This document shows, piece after piece, positions 8,924-17,045 of a DNA stretch of 64,000 bases. Source of the DNA: Bradyrhizobium sp. SRL28 (lineage in GTDB: Bacteria > Pseudomonadota > Alphaproteobacteria > Rhizobiales > Xanthobacteraceae); assembly GCF_018596315.1 (NCBI RefSeq), contig NZ_JAHEAG010000021.1, forward strand, positions 1 through 64,000. Direction: 5' to 3'. The notes beneath the pieces are model-generated. The model did no database searches and was not told where the DNA came from. It was given only the letters and a program-made list of their open reading frames with translations. The position numbers were made by a program, and so were the translations under genes. Each line of letters begins with the position of its first letter. The stretch's first letter is position 1.

Positions 8924-9886
8924 ATGAGCCGCCATCCTGATTTCGTGCCTCAAGGTGTGATTCCGGCCGTGCTGCTGCCGTTCCACGACGATTTCTCGAT
9001 CGACGAGCCGAGCTTCCGGGCTCACTTGCGCGATGTCGCGGCGGTGCAGGGACTATCTGCCATCACGATCAACGCTCACTCCACCGAAGTCGCCTCGTGC
9101 ACCCGGGACGAGCAACGTCGCGTCATGGAGATCGCGAGCGAGGAAGTCGGCGATAAATTGCCGATCATTCACGGCGTCTGGGCGGACGGCAGCCTGGAGG
9201 CGGCGCGGATTGCGCGCCAGGCTCAGGCCGGCGGGGCTTCGGCACTGCTGGTGTTCCCGCCGGCTCCCTTCACACTCGGGCAGTCGGCCGAGATGGCGCT
9301 GGCCCATTTCAAGACCATCAGCGATGCGACCGATCTGCCGCTGATCGTGTTTCAATATCCTTTGGCCACGGGCCAGGGCTATCCGGCAGCGACGCTGGAG
9401 CGGCTGTTCGACGAAGTGCCGGCCATCCGCGCTATCAAGGACTGGACGCCAATAGTGCCACAACACGAGAGCCAGATTCGCGCCTTGCAGGGGCGCGCGC
9501 GCCCCATCAACGTGCTGTCCACCAACAGCGCGTGGCTTTTAAGCTCGCTGGTGCTCGGCTGCAATGGCCTGCTTTCCGGCAGCGGCAGCGTCATCGCCGA
9601 CCTCCAGGCCAGGCTCTATCGCGCCGTGAAGGCCAACGATCTTGCGGAAGCGCGCCGGCTGAACGACCGGATTTATCCGATGGCGCGCGTGTTCTATGCC
9701 GATCCCTTTGTCGACATGCACAACCGCATGAAGGAAGCGCTGGTGCTGCTTGGCAAACTGCCGCGCACCGTGGTGCGTCCGCCGCTGGTCAAGATATCGG
9801 ATGCGGAAATTGCGCGGATCCGGGACGCGCTGATCGAGGCAGGGCTGCTCGATGTCCGAACCGCGCAGGGGCGGGACGCGGCATAA
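8924..9886 (+). CDS. DapA/HpaI-like class I aldolase or lyase (DHDPS superfamily)
   Basis: 320-residue TIM barrel of the dihydrodipicolinate synthase superfamily. The Schiff-base Lys172 (AIKDW) and the partner Tyr145 (FQYP) are in place. The phosphate/carboxylate-binding GTTGE loop of true DapA is replaced by NAHSTE at 50-55, so it is probably not the lysine-pathway enzyme but an aldolase or dehydratase for another 2-keto acid. GGAG lies 10 bases before the start. It is closely spaced behind the Baeyer-Villiger monooxygenase on the same strand, hinting at one catabolic route. A second, only distantly similar member is at 55182-56057. Confidence 0.82.
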   Translation: MSRHPDFVPQGVIPAVLLPFHDDFSIDEPSFRAHLRDVAAVQGLSAITINAHSTEVASCTRDEQRRVMEIASEEVGDKLPIIHGVWADGSLEAARIARQAQAGGASALLVFPPAPFTLGQSAEMALAHFKTISDATDLPLIVFQYPLATGQGYPAATLERLFDEVPAIRAIKDWTPIVPQHESQIRALQGRARPINVLSTNSAWLLSSLVLGCNGLLSGSGSVIADLQARLYRAVKANDLAEARRLNDRIYPMARVFYADPFVDMHNRMKEALVLLGKLPRTVVRPPLVKISDAEIARIRDALIEAGLLDVRTAQGRDAA

Positions 9887-9926
9887 TCAAGGCTGAAAGA
9901 TAATTGCAACCACCGCCGGACCGGCG

Positions 9927-10238
9927 CTAGTCGTCGCGCAGCCTGAGTTGCTCGACCATGGACGCTATTTCTCCCTCGAACTTCGCAAGGCGGTCGCCCT
10001 GTGCCTTGAGGCGGTCGGATAACTTCTGCATCTCGTCGCGCTCAAGTGACTGCGTGAGCCGTTGAATGATCTCGTCGTTGAGCGAGCGCCCATCCGCCGC
10101 TTCGACGAGTTTGTCTCGCATCCCCTCTGGCAGACGGATCTGAAATCGATCCGAAGTCCTGCCATTCCCTGTTGTTTTCTTTATCCGGGGTGCCACGTCC
10201 GTGGCTGATTTCGGTAAGGCTGCCTTTTTCTTGGCCAC
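9927..10238 (-). CDS. Arc-type ribbon-helix-helix DNA-binding protein
   Basis: About 103 residues from a GTG at 10238, chosen because GGAGAGA sits 5 bases upstream; an earlier ATG at 10298 has no such site. After a basic, Lys-rich N-terminus comes the ribbon-helix-helix core: RFQIRLPEGMRDKLVEAA, then RSLNDEIIQRL. A charged C-terminal helix with coiled-coil character follows. Such proteins are usually dimeric repressors, often antitoxins, but no toxin gene lies next to it. It is divergent from the amidase gene, which it might regulate. Confidence 0.75.
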   Translation of the reverse strand: MAKKKAALPKSATDVAPRIKKTTGNGRTSDRFQIRLPEGMRDKLVEAADGRSLNDEIIQRLTQSLERDEMQKLSDRLKAQGDRLAKFEGEIASMVEQLRLRDD

Positions 10239-10501
10239 GCTCGTCTCTCCAAAGGCCAAGCCGTAAGGAATTGCGCCTCGATGAAGCTTGCGAAGCAACC
10301 TGACAATTCAGGCGTGATTGAGGACGTTGACCAAAGATCAGGCGCGCTGCATTCGACCTGACCCCTTGGCCCATAGCTTGCCCCCCGGTTCATCGTCATC
10401 AAACCAACCATCGTCCCGGTAGCACCCCACAAAAGTCCCCGCCGTCTCGACTCGCGGCCCCGGCGTCTTTAACGTATCCCGCCACAGCAAGGGGGCAAGA
10501 A

Positions 10502-12061
10502 ATGGCAAAGAAAACCGTGATCAAGCGGAAGAACGGCGCGGCAAAGACAGCGCCGAAGAAATCAACGAAAAAGTCCGCCGGCCGCGCAGTCGCAAAAACG
10601 CAGAAGATGGCGGTCTCACGAAAGCCCGCCAAGGCGCGACCGCCCAAGGGTCCGGTTTGGCAATGGTCGGCGCTGCAGACGGCAGCCGCCATCCGCTCAG
10701 GAGCGGTTTCCTCGATCGAGGTTGTCGAAGCGCATATCGCGCGCATGCGCGATGTCAATCCAAAGCTCAACGCGGTCGTTGTCGATCTATCGGACGAAGC
10801 GCTGAAGGCGGCAAAAGCTGCGGACAACGCCCGGACAAGAAAGACAGAGCTTGGCCCGCTGCACGGCGTGCCGATCACGATCAAGGAAAACGTCGACTAT
10901 GAGGGGAGACCCAACCCCAACGGTGTGGCCGCGCAGATGAACATTATCGCCCCCTCTGATGCGCCGGTCGTGCGCAATCTCAAGAAGGCCGGCGCAATCG
11001 TGGTCGGCCTGACCAATACGCCCGAGTTCTCGTTGCGCGGCTTTACCGAAAACCCGCTGCACGGGCTTACGCTGAACCCGTGGGATGCCGATATCACCTG
11101 CGGCGGCTCGTCGGGCGGCGCCGGTGCCGCGGTGGCAGCCGGCATCGGCACGATCGCACACGGCAACGACATCGGTGGTTCGTTGCGCTGGCCGGCGCAC
11201 TGCAACGGCGTCGTCACCATCAAGCCGACGCAGGGCCGCGTCCCGGCCTATAACGAGAGCGCCGCGGCCGAGCGACCGATGCTCGCTCAACTGATGTCTG
11301 CGCAAGGGCCGCTGGCGCGCAGCGTCGGCGACGTCAGGATGGCGCTCGAGGTCATGAGCCAGCGCGACCCGCGGGATCCCTGGTGGGTCGCCGCGCCTCT
11401 GGTCGGACCGAAACCGAAGGGCCCAATCAAGGTCGCGCTCGCGAAGCTGCCTGACGACATGGACGTTGCTCCCTCGGTGCGTGCTGCGCTCAGGCAGGCC
11501 GCGGACCATCTCGAGCGTTCGGGCTATCGCGTCAGCGAAATCGAAGTCCCTGATATCAACGGTGTCTGGCAGACCTGGTGCGACATCATCGCGAATGAAA
11601 CCGCGATGATGCAGGAAGCCGCGATGCTGAAAGTGACTTCGCCCGATTTCCATGCCGCCTACAACGGCATCAAGGCAAAGGCAAACACGCTCGACTTGTT
11701 GGGCTGGATGCGCGCCACGGCTGCGCGCAACACCCATATCCGGGCCTGGCAGTTGTTCCTTGAGGATTTCCCTGTCGTGCTCGCCCCGACGACGGTGAAG
11801 CCGACGCCTGGCCCGCGCGAGGATGCAATCAGCCCGGAGCGCACGCGTGAACTGTTCTGGAACGACCTGCGTTTCATTTCCGCGATCAATGTGCTCGGTC
11901 TGCCCGGCGCCGTCGTGCCTGTAACGCTGCATGAGGGCCAACCGATCGGCGTGCAGTTGATTGCAGGACGCTATCGCGAGGACCTCGCACTGGATGCGGC
12001 GGCAGCAATCGAGAAGCGCGCGGGAACGCTGGTACCCCGGTTGTGGGAGAAGATGGCCTGA
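10502..12061 (+). CDS. Amidase-signature family amidohydrolase with basic N-terminal tail
   Basis: 519 residues. The amidase-signature Ser-cisSer-Lys triad is Lys128 (ITIKEN), Ser203 (CGGSSGGAGAA) and Ser227 (IGGSLRWPA), so hydrolytic activity on an amide is expected. The first 50 residues are unusual: Lys/Ala/Pro-rich with KK and KS repeats (AKKTVIKRK, KKSTKKSAGRA), like a histone H1 or AlgP tail, and without a signal peptide. AAGGGGG precedes the ATG at 10502. It is followed on the same strand by a benzoylformate decarboxylase-like gene after about 170 bases, so the pair could serve aromatic amide or nitrile-derived acids; that is inference. Confidence 0.87.
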   Translation: MAKKTVIKRKNGAAKTAPKKSTKKSAGRAVAKTQKMAVSRKPAKARPPKGPVWQWSALQTAAAIRSGAVSSIEVVEAHIARMRDVNPKLNAVVVDLSDEALKAAKAADNARTRKTELGPLHGVPITIKENVDYEGRPNPNGVAAQMNIIAPSDAPVVRNLKKAGAIVVGLTNTPEFSLRGFTENPLHGLTLNPWDADITCGGSSGGAGAAVAAGIGTIAHGNDIGGSLRWPAHCNGVVTIKPTQGRVPAYNESAAAERPMLAQLMSAQGPLARSVGDVRMALEVMSQRDPRDPWWVAAPLVGPKPKGPIKVALAKLPDDMDVAPSVRAALRQAADHLERSGYRVSEIEVPDINGVWQTWCDIIANETAMMQEAAMLKVTSPDFHAAYNGIKAKANTLDLLGWMRATAARNTHIRAWQLFLEDFPVVLAPTTVKPTPGPREDAISPERTRELFWNDLRFISAINVLGLPGAVVPVTLHEGQPIGVQLIAGRYREDLALDAAAAIEKRAGTLVPRLWEKMA

Positions 12062-12228
12062 GCGAGCCCTTGGCCGTGGCGTGCCGGATTCATGTGCGTC
12101 TCCCGGGCCGTCATCGCGCGCCATTGGCTTGACTTCGCAAGGTAATCCATCGAGAGGTGGATTGCTTCCGCCTTCGCCCTCAAGCCATGGCGGGGCTTTA
12201 AGAAAATCCAAATGGGAGCCGCCGCCCG

Positions 12229-13857
12229 ATGTCGTCCCGCAAGTCAGCCAAAACCGCGAGCGCCTCGCTCACCGTCAAGGACGCCACCTTCGGCCTGCTC
12301 CGCGCGTTCGGCATCAAGCGCGTGTTCGGCAATCCCGGCTCGACCGAATTGCCGTTCCTCAGCGACTGGCCCGATGACATCGATTACGTGCTCGGCCTGC
12401 AGGAGGCCTCCGTCGTCGGCATGGCCGATGGCTATGCGCAGGCCACCCGCAACGCCGGCTTCGTCAACCTCCATTCCGGCGCCGGCGTCGGCAATGCGCT
12501 CGGCAATATCTACACCGCTCATCGCAACCAGACGCCGCTGGTGATCACGGCAGGGCAGCAGGCGCGCTCGATCCTGCCGCTGCAGGCCTTTCTCTACGCC
12601 GAGCGCGCCTCGGAATTTCCGCGGCCCTATGTCAAATACAGCGTCGAGCCGGCGCGGGCCGAAGACGTGCCGGCGGCGATCGCGCGCGCCTATTACGTCG
12701 CGATGCAGCCGCCCTGCGGGCCGACCTTCGTCTCGATCCCGATCGACGACTGGACGCGCCCGACGCAGCCGATCGAAGCCCGCCGCGTCAGCCGCGAACT
12801 CGGCCCCGACGCGGAGGCGATGAAGGCGCTGGTTGCCGCGCTCTCGGCGAGCAAGCGCCCTGCCCTCGTCATCGGTCCCGGCGTCGATCGCGCCGGGGTG
12901 GTCGATCTGATGGTGCGGGTCGCGGAAAAGGCAAAGGCAGCGGTATGGGTCAGTCCATTCTCGGCCCGCTGCTCATTCCCGGAACGTCACCCGCAGTTTG
13001 CAGGCTTCCTGCACGCCTCGCCGGGCCAGCTATCGGACGCGCTGCGCGATCACGACCTCGTGGTGGTGATCGGCGCGCCGGTATTCACCTTCCATGTCGA
13101 GGGCCATGCCTCCATCTTCGACGGCGCCACCACGATCTTCCAGATCACCGACGACCCGGACGCAGCCGCCGTTACGCCATCGGGCGCCAGCATCATCGCA
13201 ACCATGAAGCCGGCGCTTTCGCTGTTGCTCGACATGGTTCCGGAATCAAAGCGCGCCATGCCTTCGGGCCGCGTGCTTCCTCCGGCGCCATCAGCCGCTG
13301 ATCCGCTTCCCATCGAATTCCTGCTGCACTCCCTCTCTGAAGCCATGCCTGCCAATGCGGCGCTGGTGGAGGAAGCGCCCTCGCATCGCCCGGCGATGCA
13401 AAAGTTCATGCCGATGCGCGGCCAGGACAGCTTTTACACCATGGCGAGCGGCGGCCTCGGCTACGGCCTGCCCGCCGCCGTCGGCATGGCGCTCGGACGT
13501 CCCGGCGTCCGCACGGTCTGCCTGATCGGCGACGGCTCGGCGATGTATTCCATCCAGGCGCTGTGGACCGCGGCCCGGCGCAACCTGCCACTCACGGTCG
13601 TCGTCATCAACAACGCCGGCTATGGCGCGATGCGCTCGTTCAGCCAGGTGATGCAGGTGCGCAATGTGCCGGGCCTCGAACTGCCCGGCATCGATTTCGT
13701 CAAGCTCGCCGAAGGCATGGGCTGCCACGCCGTGCGGGTGACGAAATCATCCGAACTCGCGGGCGCGCTCAGCTACGGCCTGTCGCATGACGGCACCAGC
13801 CTGATCGAGGTGATGGTGGATTCCGCCTTGCCGCTGCTCTACGCGCAGAAGGGGTGA
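12229..13857 (+). CDS. mdlC: Benzoylformate decarboxylase-like ThDP enzyme
   Basis: 542 residues, thiamine-diphosphate-dependent 2-keto acid decarboxylase. It follows Pseudomonas putida benzoylformate decarboxylase along its whole length. Conserved are FGNPGSTELPFL, the ThDP-activating Glu60 (LQEAS), the first catalytic His82 (NLHSGAG), the second catalytic His289 (VFTFHVEG), and the ThDP/Mg motif from GDGS (434-437) to NN (461-462). The likely reaction is phenylglyoxylate to benzaldehyde plus CO2 in the mandelate branch, though other 2-keto acids are possible. No mandelate racemase or dehydrogenase gene is nearby. GGAG lies about 12 bases before the start. Confidence 0.85.
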   Translation: MSSRKSAKTASASLTVKDATFGLLRAFGIKRVFGNPGSTELPFLSDWPDDIDYVLGLQEASVVGMADGYAQATRNAGFVNLHSGAGVGNALGNIYTAHRNQTPLVITAGQQARSILPLQAFLYAERASEFPRPYVKYSVEPARAEDVPAAIARAYYVAMQPPCGPTFVSIPIDDWTRPTQPIEARRVSRELGPDAEAMKALVAALSASKRPALVIGPGVDRAGVVDLMVRVAEKAKAAVWVSPFSARCSFPERHPQFAGFLHASPGQLSDALRDHDLVVVIGAPVFTFHVEGHASIFDGATTIFQITDDPDAAAVTPSGASIIATMKPALSLLLDMVPESKRAMPSGRVLPPAPSAADPLPIEFLLHSLSEAMPANAALVEEAPSHRPAMQKFMPMRGQDSFYTMASGGLGYGLPAAVGMALGRPGVRTVCLIGDGSAMYSIQALWTAARRNLPLTVVVINNAGYGAMRSFSQVMQVRNVPGLELPGIDFVKLAEGMGCHAVRVTKSSELAGALSYGLSHDGTSLIEVMVDSALPLLYAQKG

Positions 13858-13864
13858 GGCGAAG

Positions 13865-13966
13865 CTCTCTCCACGTCATTGCGAGCGAAGCGAAGCAATC
13901 CATAGCCCAGCACGCGGAGGCATGGATTGCTTCGTCGCTTCGCTCCTCGCAATGACGTGGAGAGAG
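13865..13966. repeat. Dispersed palindrome, family A copy 2
   Basis: Near-perfect inverted repeat. The left arm runs CTCTCTCCACGTCATTGC then GAGCGAAGCGAAGCAATCCA; the right arm is its complement with a few extra bases. Arms are about 40 bp with a short central loop. Located between convergent genes and likely to form a long hairpin in RNA from either strand. Same family as 6846-6953. Confidence 0.85.
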
Positions 13967-13994
13967 ACGTGCCGCCGCTTTGCGCGCAGAAAAG

Positions 13995-14618
13995 CTAGCC
14001 ACGGCGCGATGTGCGCGCCGCTGCGATTACACCCGCAAGTCGGCCATAATCCGCCCAGACCAAGTTCAGGAACAACGGCGGCTCCTGCTTCGCCTGCAGC
14101 ATCTGCGCGCAGCGTTCCCGGGCGCCTTCCATCTCCCACCATTTCTGCGCCGACATCGCAACTCTGCGGAAGCGGTTGAGCGTTCCCGAAAATGTCTTGC
14201 GATCGGCCGCGGCAAGGCCGGCGCAATAGGTGAGCCAGTTGAATCCGGCGATGACGGCAATCGCCAGATCGCTCATCGTATTGCCGGTGAACTCGATCAC
14301 CGTTTCATCGTGCGGCAACTGACGAAGATACGCGTCCAGTATCGCCGGTTGCGAGCCAGGTTCGGCAAGCAGCCTGAATTCACCCCTCGGCACCGTCAGC
14401 AGATAGCGCATGGCTTCCAGCCGCGTGTGATCGCAGACCGAGTTCTTGTCGGCGCCGGCATCCGACGACGTTCGCTTGCAGGCCGGATAGACCCATTTCC
14501 CGTTGTCGGCCTCGTCGAGATATTGCCTGCCCCGCTTCTCGATATCCGCGATCAGCGCATGCGGAGCATCCGGCGGCGGCGCCGGAGCTTTTCCAAATGG
14601 CCAGGCACGCCAGCTCAT
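13995..14618 (-). CDS. Hypothetical protein
   Basis: 207 residues of ordinary coding composition and no recognised domain. It starts MSWRAWPFGK with a Pro-rich stretch, contains four cysteines (two close together in VYPACKRTSS...SVCDHTR), and has a mildly hydrophobic segment around 113-135 (SDLAIAVIAGFNWLTYCAGLA) that could be a membrane or buried helix. It may be envelope-associated. The start is the only reasonable ATG but its ribosome binding site (GGGGTT) is weak. I do not recognise it. Confidence 0.6.
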   Translation of the reverse strand: MSWRAWPFGKAPAPPPDAPHALIADIEKRGRQYLDEADNGKWVYPACKRTSSDAGADKNSVCDHTRLEAMRYLLTVPRGEFRLLAEPGSQPAILDAYLRQLPHDETVIEFTGNTMSDLAIAVIAGFNWLTYCAGLAAADRKTFSGTLNRFRRVAMSAQKWWEMEGARERCAQMLQAKQEPPLFLNLVWADYGRLAGVIAAARTSRRG

Positions 14619-14738
14619 GGAACCCCATTTGATTCAAAGGCTTACCAATTCGCCTGCCAGTAGCGCACGCGGCGTTTACTTGACGGCACTCTACGCTCGC
14701 ACGAGAATTCGGTATGGGGCAACCGTGGAGTGAATGTC

Positions 14739-15179
14739 ATGAGTAAGACAAGTCTCGGAAAAGCTGCCCTCGCGGTCTCCGTCTTCACCTGCGCGACCAC
14801 GCTTTCGTTTGGCTGGAGCGAACAGAAGGGCGCTTCGCTGTCTATCGAACGCGCGCAGGCGCAGATGGCCGATCCATACGCCCCGGGCGTTGCCCGGCGG
14901 CAGGCGCGGCGAACCGCGGCCGATGCCGCCGCAGTGGGCACAGGTGCTGTTGCAGCCGGTGCTGTCGTAGCCGGAGCTGTTGCAGCCGGAGCGACCGCCC
15001 CCTACTACGCCGGCGGTGGTCCCTACGCCTATTACGGCGGACCGGGCGTTTACGCCGGTCCCTCCTATTACAGCGGTCCCGGCGTATGGAGCCAGGACTA
15101 CGCGGCGCGCAACGGCATCATCTGCCAGCCCGGCACACTGGTCCGCCTCGACGACGGCCTGATGCACCGCTGTCAGTAA
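14739..15179 (+). CDS. Secreted Gly/Tyr/Ala-rich small protein
   Basis: 146 residues from the ATG at 14739, preferred over the GTG at 14730 because GGAG (14727-14730) is correctly spaced. It has an N-terminal signal-type segment (GKAALAVSVFTCATTLSFG), then a region with RRQARRTAAD, an Ala/Val/Gly helix (residues about 67-90) and a Gly-Pro-Tyr-rich part with repeated YYGGPG-like units. The C-terminus has two cysteines (ICQPGTLV...HRC). Probably periplasmic or outer-membrane associated. Several Bradyrhizobium small proteins share this layout; function unknown. A terminator-like hairpin follows. Confidence 0.7.
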   Translation: MSKTSLGKAALAVSVFTCATTLSFGWSEQKGASLSIERAQAQMADPYAPGVARRQARRTAADAAAVGTGAVAAGAVVAGAVAAGATAPYYAGGGPYAYYGGPGVYAGPSYYSGPGVWSQDYAARNGIICQPGTLVRLDDGLMHRCQ

Positions 15180-15196
15180 GAGAGGTCATCGGGAAA

Positions 15197-15216
15197 GGCG
15201 GCCGAGGGCCGCCCTT
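15197..15216 (+). terminator. Probable hairpin terminator
   Basis: Perfect 7-bp stem GGCGGCC/GGCCGCC with a GAG loop, followed by CTTCTC. The T tract is weak. It lies 18 bases after the secreted-protein gene. Confidence 0.55.
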
Positions 15217-15244
15217 CTCGTTCGCAACCCTATCGCGAAAATTC

Positions 15245-15341
15245 GTAGCCCGGATGGAGCGCAGCGCAATCCGGGACAGTCTCACAGCGGTCATCCGCAG
15301 ATAGACCTATCCCGGATTTCGCTTCGCTGCATCCGGGCTAC
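15245..15341. repeat. Dispersed palindrome, family B copy 1
   Basis: Inverted repeat with outer arms GTAGCCCGGATGGAGCGCAG and the complementary CTGCATCCGGGCTAC. It sits between the terminator of the preceding gene and the end of the SDR gene, so between convergent genes. A half copy of the same family is at 24977-25007. Confidence 0.75.
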
Positions 15342-15347
15342 GGTGGC

Positions 15348-16142
15348 TCACTTCCCGTAACTCTCGCGCATCTTCGCCTGGATCTTGGCCATGCCTGATA
15401 TCCAGCGGTCGTAATTCTCGGTCTTCTTGCGCATGTAGCCCAGCACCTGCGGGTGCGGCAGGATCACAAAGGTTTCCTCTTCCAGTCCCTTCAGCACATC
15501 CTGCGCCACCTGCTCCGGCGAAAGGTCGCCGTCGCCGGATTGCGGGCCCTTCGGGATCGAGCGCAGCATGTTGGTATCGACGCCCTGCGGGCACAGGATC
15601 GACACCTTGATGTTGTCGGCCTTGTGCGAGATCGCCAGGTTTTCCGCAAAACCCACCGCGGCATGCTTGGTGGTCGAATAGGCCGGGCTGCCGACCTGCG
15701 ACAGCAAGCCCGCCGCCGAAATCGTGTTGAGGAAATAGCCGCCGCCGCGCGCCTTCATGCGCGGGATCAGGTGCCGCGCCGCATAGACATGGGCCATGAC
15801 ATGAACGGCCCAGCTTCGCTGCCACGGTTCGTCGGAGCTTCCGCCGGCATTGACCGACATCGGATCGAAACCGCCGCCGATGCCGGCATTGGAGCAGAAC
15901 AGCGCGATCGGGCCGAACTGGCGCTCGGTCTCCTCGATGACGTGAAGGATATCCTTCTCCTTTCCGACATCGCATTTGAAGGCCGCCCCACCGATCGGGG
16001 TGGCGACGGCCCGCGCGCCATCGGGATCGATATCGGCGACAACAACCTTGGCCGCGCCTGCGCGATGGAAGGCCTCGCTCATCGCCTTCCCGATGCCGTT
16101 GCCTCCACCGGTGACAACCACGATTTTGCCAGTCACCTGCAT
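15348..16142 (-). CDS. Short-chain dehydrogenase/reductase (SDR)
   Basis: 264-residue classical SDR. The NAD(P)-binding TGGGNGIG motif is at 11-18, NAG at 85-87, and the catalytic Ser142, Tyr155 and Lys159 (YSTTK) are all present. An acidic residue after the second strand (VVVADIDPDG) favours NAD over NADP. GGGGAGAG precedes the ATG at 16142. The substrate is unknown, as for most of this family. The extended C-terminus with DRWISGMAKIQ is common in rhizobial homologues. It is transcribed in the same direction as the hemolysin-III gene upstream but has only a 23-base gap, so co-transcription is possible. Confidence 0.9.
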   Translation of the reverse strand: MQVTGKIVVVTGGGNGIGKAMSEAFHRAGAAKVVVADIDPDGARAVATPIGGAAFKCDVGKEKDILHVIEETERQFGPIALFCSNAGIGGGFDPMSVNAGGSSDEPWQRSWAVHVMAHVYAARHLIPRMKARGGGYFLNTISAAGLLSQVGSPAYSTTKHAAVGFAENLAISHKADNIKVSILCPQGVDTNMLRSIPKGPQSGDGDLSPEQVAQDVLKGLEEETFVILPHPQVLGYMRKKTENYDRWISGMAKIQAKMRESYGK

Positions 16143-16165
16143 GGCCGCTCTCCCCTCGATTATCG

Positions 16166-16861
16166 TTACGTCAGAACCATATCAAGGATAGCCGTATAGT
16201 GGCAGGCCGCGCCGAGCAAGACGAAGCCATGCCAGATCGCGTTCTGGAAGCGCAGCCGCTGCCAGGCGTGGAAGATCACACCGGAAGTATACAGCACGCC
16301 GCCCGCGAGCGTGAAACCCAGCGTCAGCGTTGGCAACTTCTCCACCACGGCATCATAGAGCATCATGCCGCTCCAGCCCATGGCGAGGTAAAGTCCGGTC
16401 GCCAGCCGGTCGTATCGCCCCGGCAGTGCGATCTTCAGCACGATGCCGACGATCGCCAAACACCACACTCCGATCAGAAGCGCGATGGCGAAATAGCTTT
16501 CCTTCAGTTGCATGATGAACGGCGTATAGGTGGCCGCGATCAGCAGATAGATCGCGGAATGATCGAAGCGGCGCAGTACCCATTTGGCGCGCGAGACCGG
16601 CCAGAGATTATAGGTCGCCGACAGCACCAGCATCGCCAGCAGGCCCGCGACATAGATCGACACGGCGGCGATATCGACGGCGGTGGCATAGACAGCCGTC
16701 AATACGATCAGCGCGGTGGCGGCCACCAGGCCAAAGCAGACCCCGACGATATGCACGACGCCATCGGCGATCAGCTCGGCGCGGTCGTAGTTCCAGTGCA
16801 TGGCGTCGGCCGCCGCATGGAAGGATGTCGAGGCGATTTGCTTGAGCTTGAAGATCGTCAT
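16166..16861 (-). CDS. Hemolysin III / PAQR-family membrane protein
   Basis: 231-residue integral membrane protein with about seven hydrophobic segments. The PAQR/HlyIII signatures are visible: RFDHSAIYLLIAATYTPF in the middle, and FHAW...IWHGFVLLGAACHYTAI near the C-terminus, whose Asp and His residues form the family's zinc site. Bacterial members are usually called hemolysin III, but the real role is unclear and may be lipid hydrolysis. No Shine-Dalgarno is apparent before the ATG at 16861. Divergent from ycjX. Confidence 0.85.
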   Translation of the reverse strand: MTIFKLKQIASTSFHAAADAMHWNYDRAELIADGVVHIVGVCFGLVAATALIVLTAVYATAVDIAAVSIYVAGLLAMLVLSATYNLWPVSRAKWVLRRFDHSAIYLLIAATYTPFIMQLKESYFAIALLIGVWCLAIVGIVLKIALPGRYDRLATGLYLAMGWSGMMLYDAVVEKLPTLTLGFTLAGGVLYTSGVIFHAWQRLRFQNAIWHGFVLLGAACHYTAILDMVLT

Positions 16862-17045
16862 GCGGGCCCGGCAAAGCTAGTTGGAGGGCGATAAGATCTG
16901 GGTCTCGACCGGTCAACGAACCGTTCAATATCCGGTTCACCCAGAAACGCGACTTAAGTGTGAAGCTTGATTTTGGCCGGCCAATCGCCACTTTTCCGGT
17001 AATCGCCCACCAACGCCCCTCCTGCATCGAGCCTTCCACGCCCGC

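Noticed and set aside
10787..12211. A 474-codon frame antisense to the amidase
   Set aside because: Shadow of the amidase; no domain or ribosome binding site.
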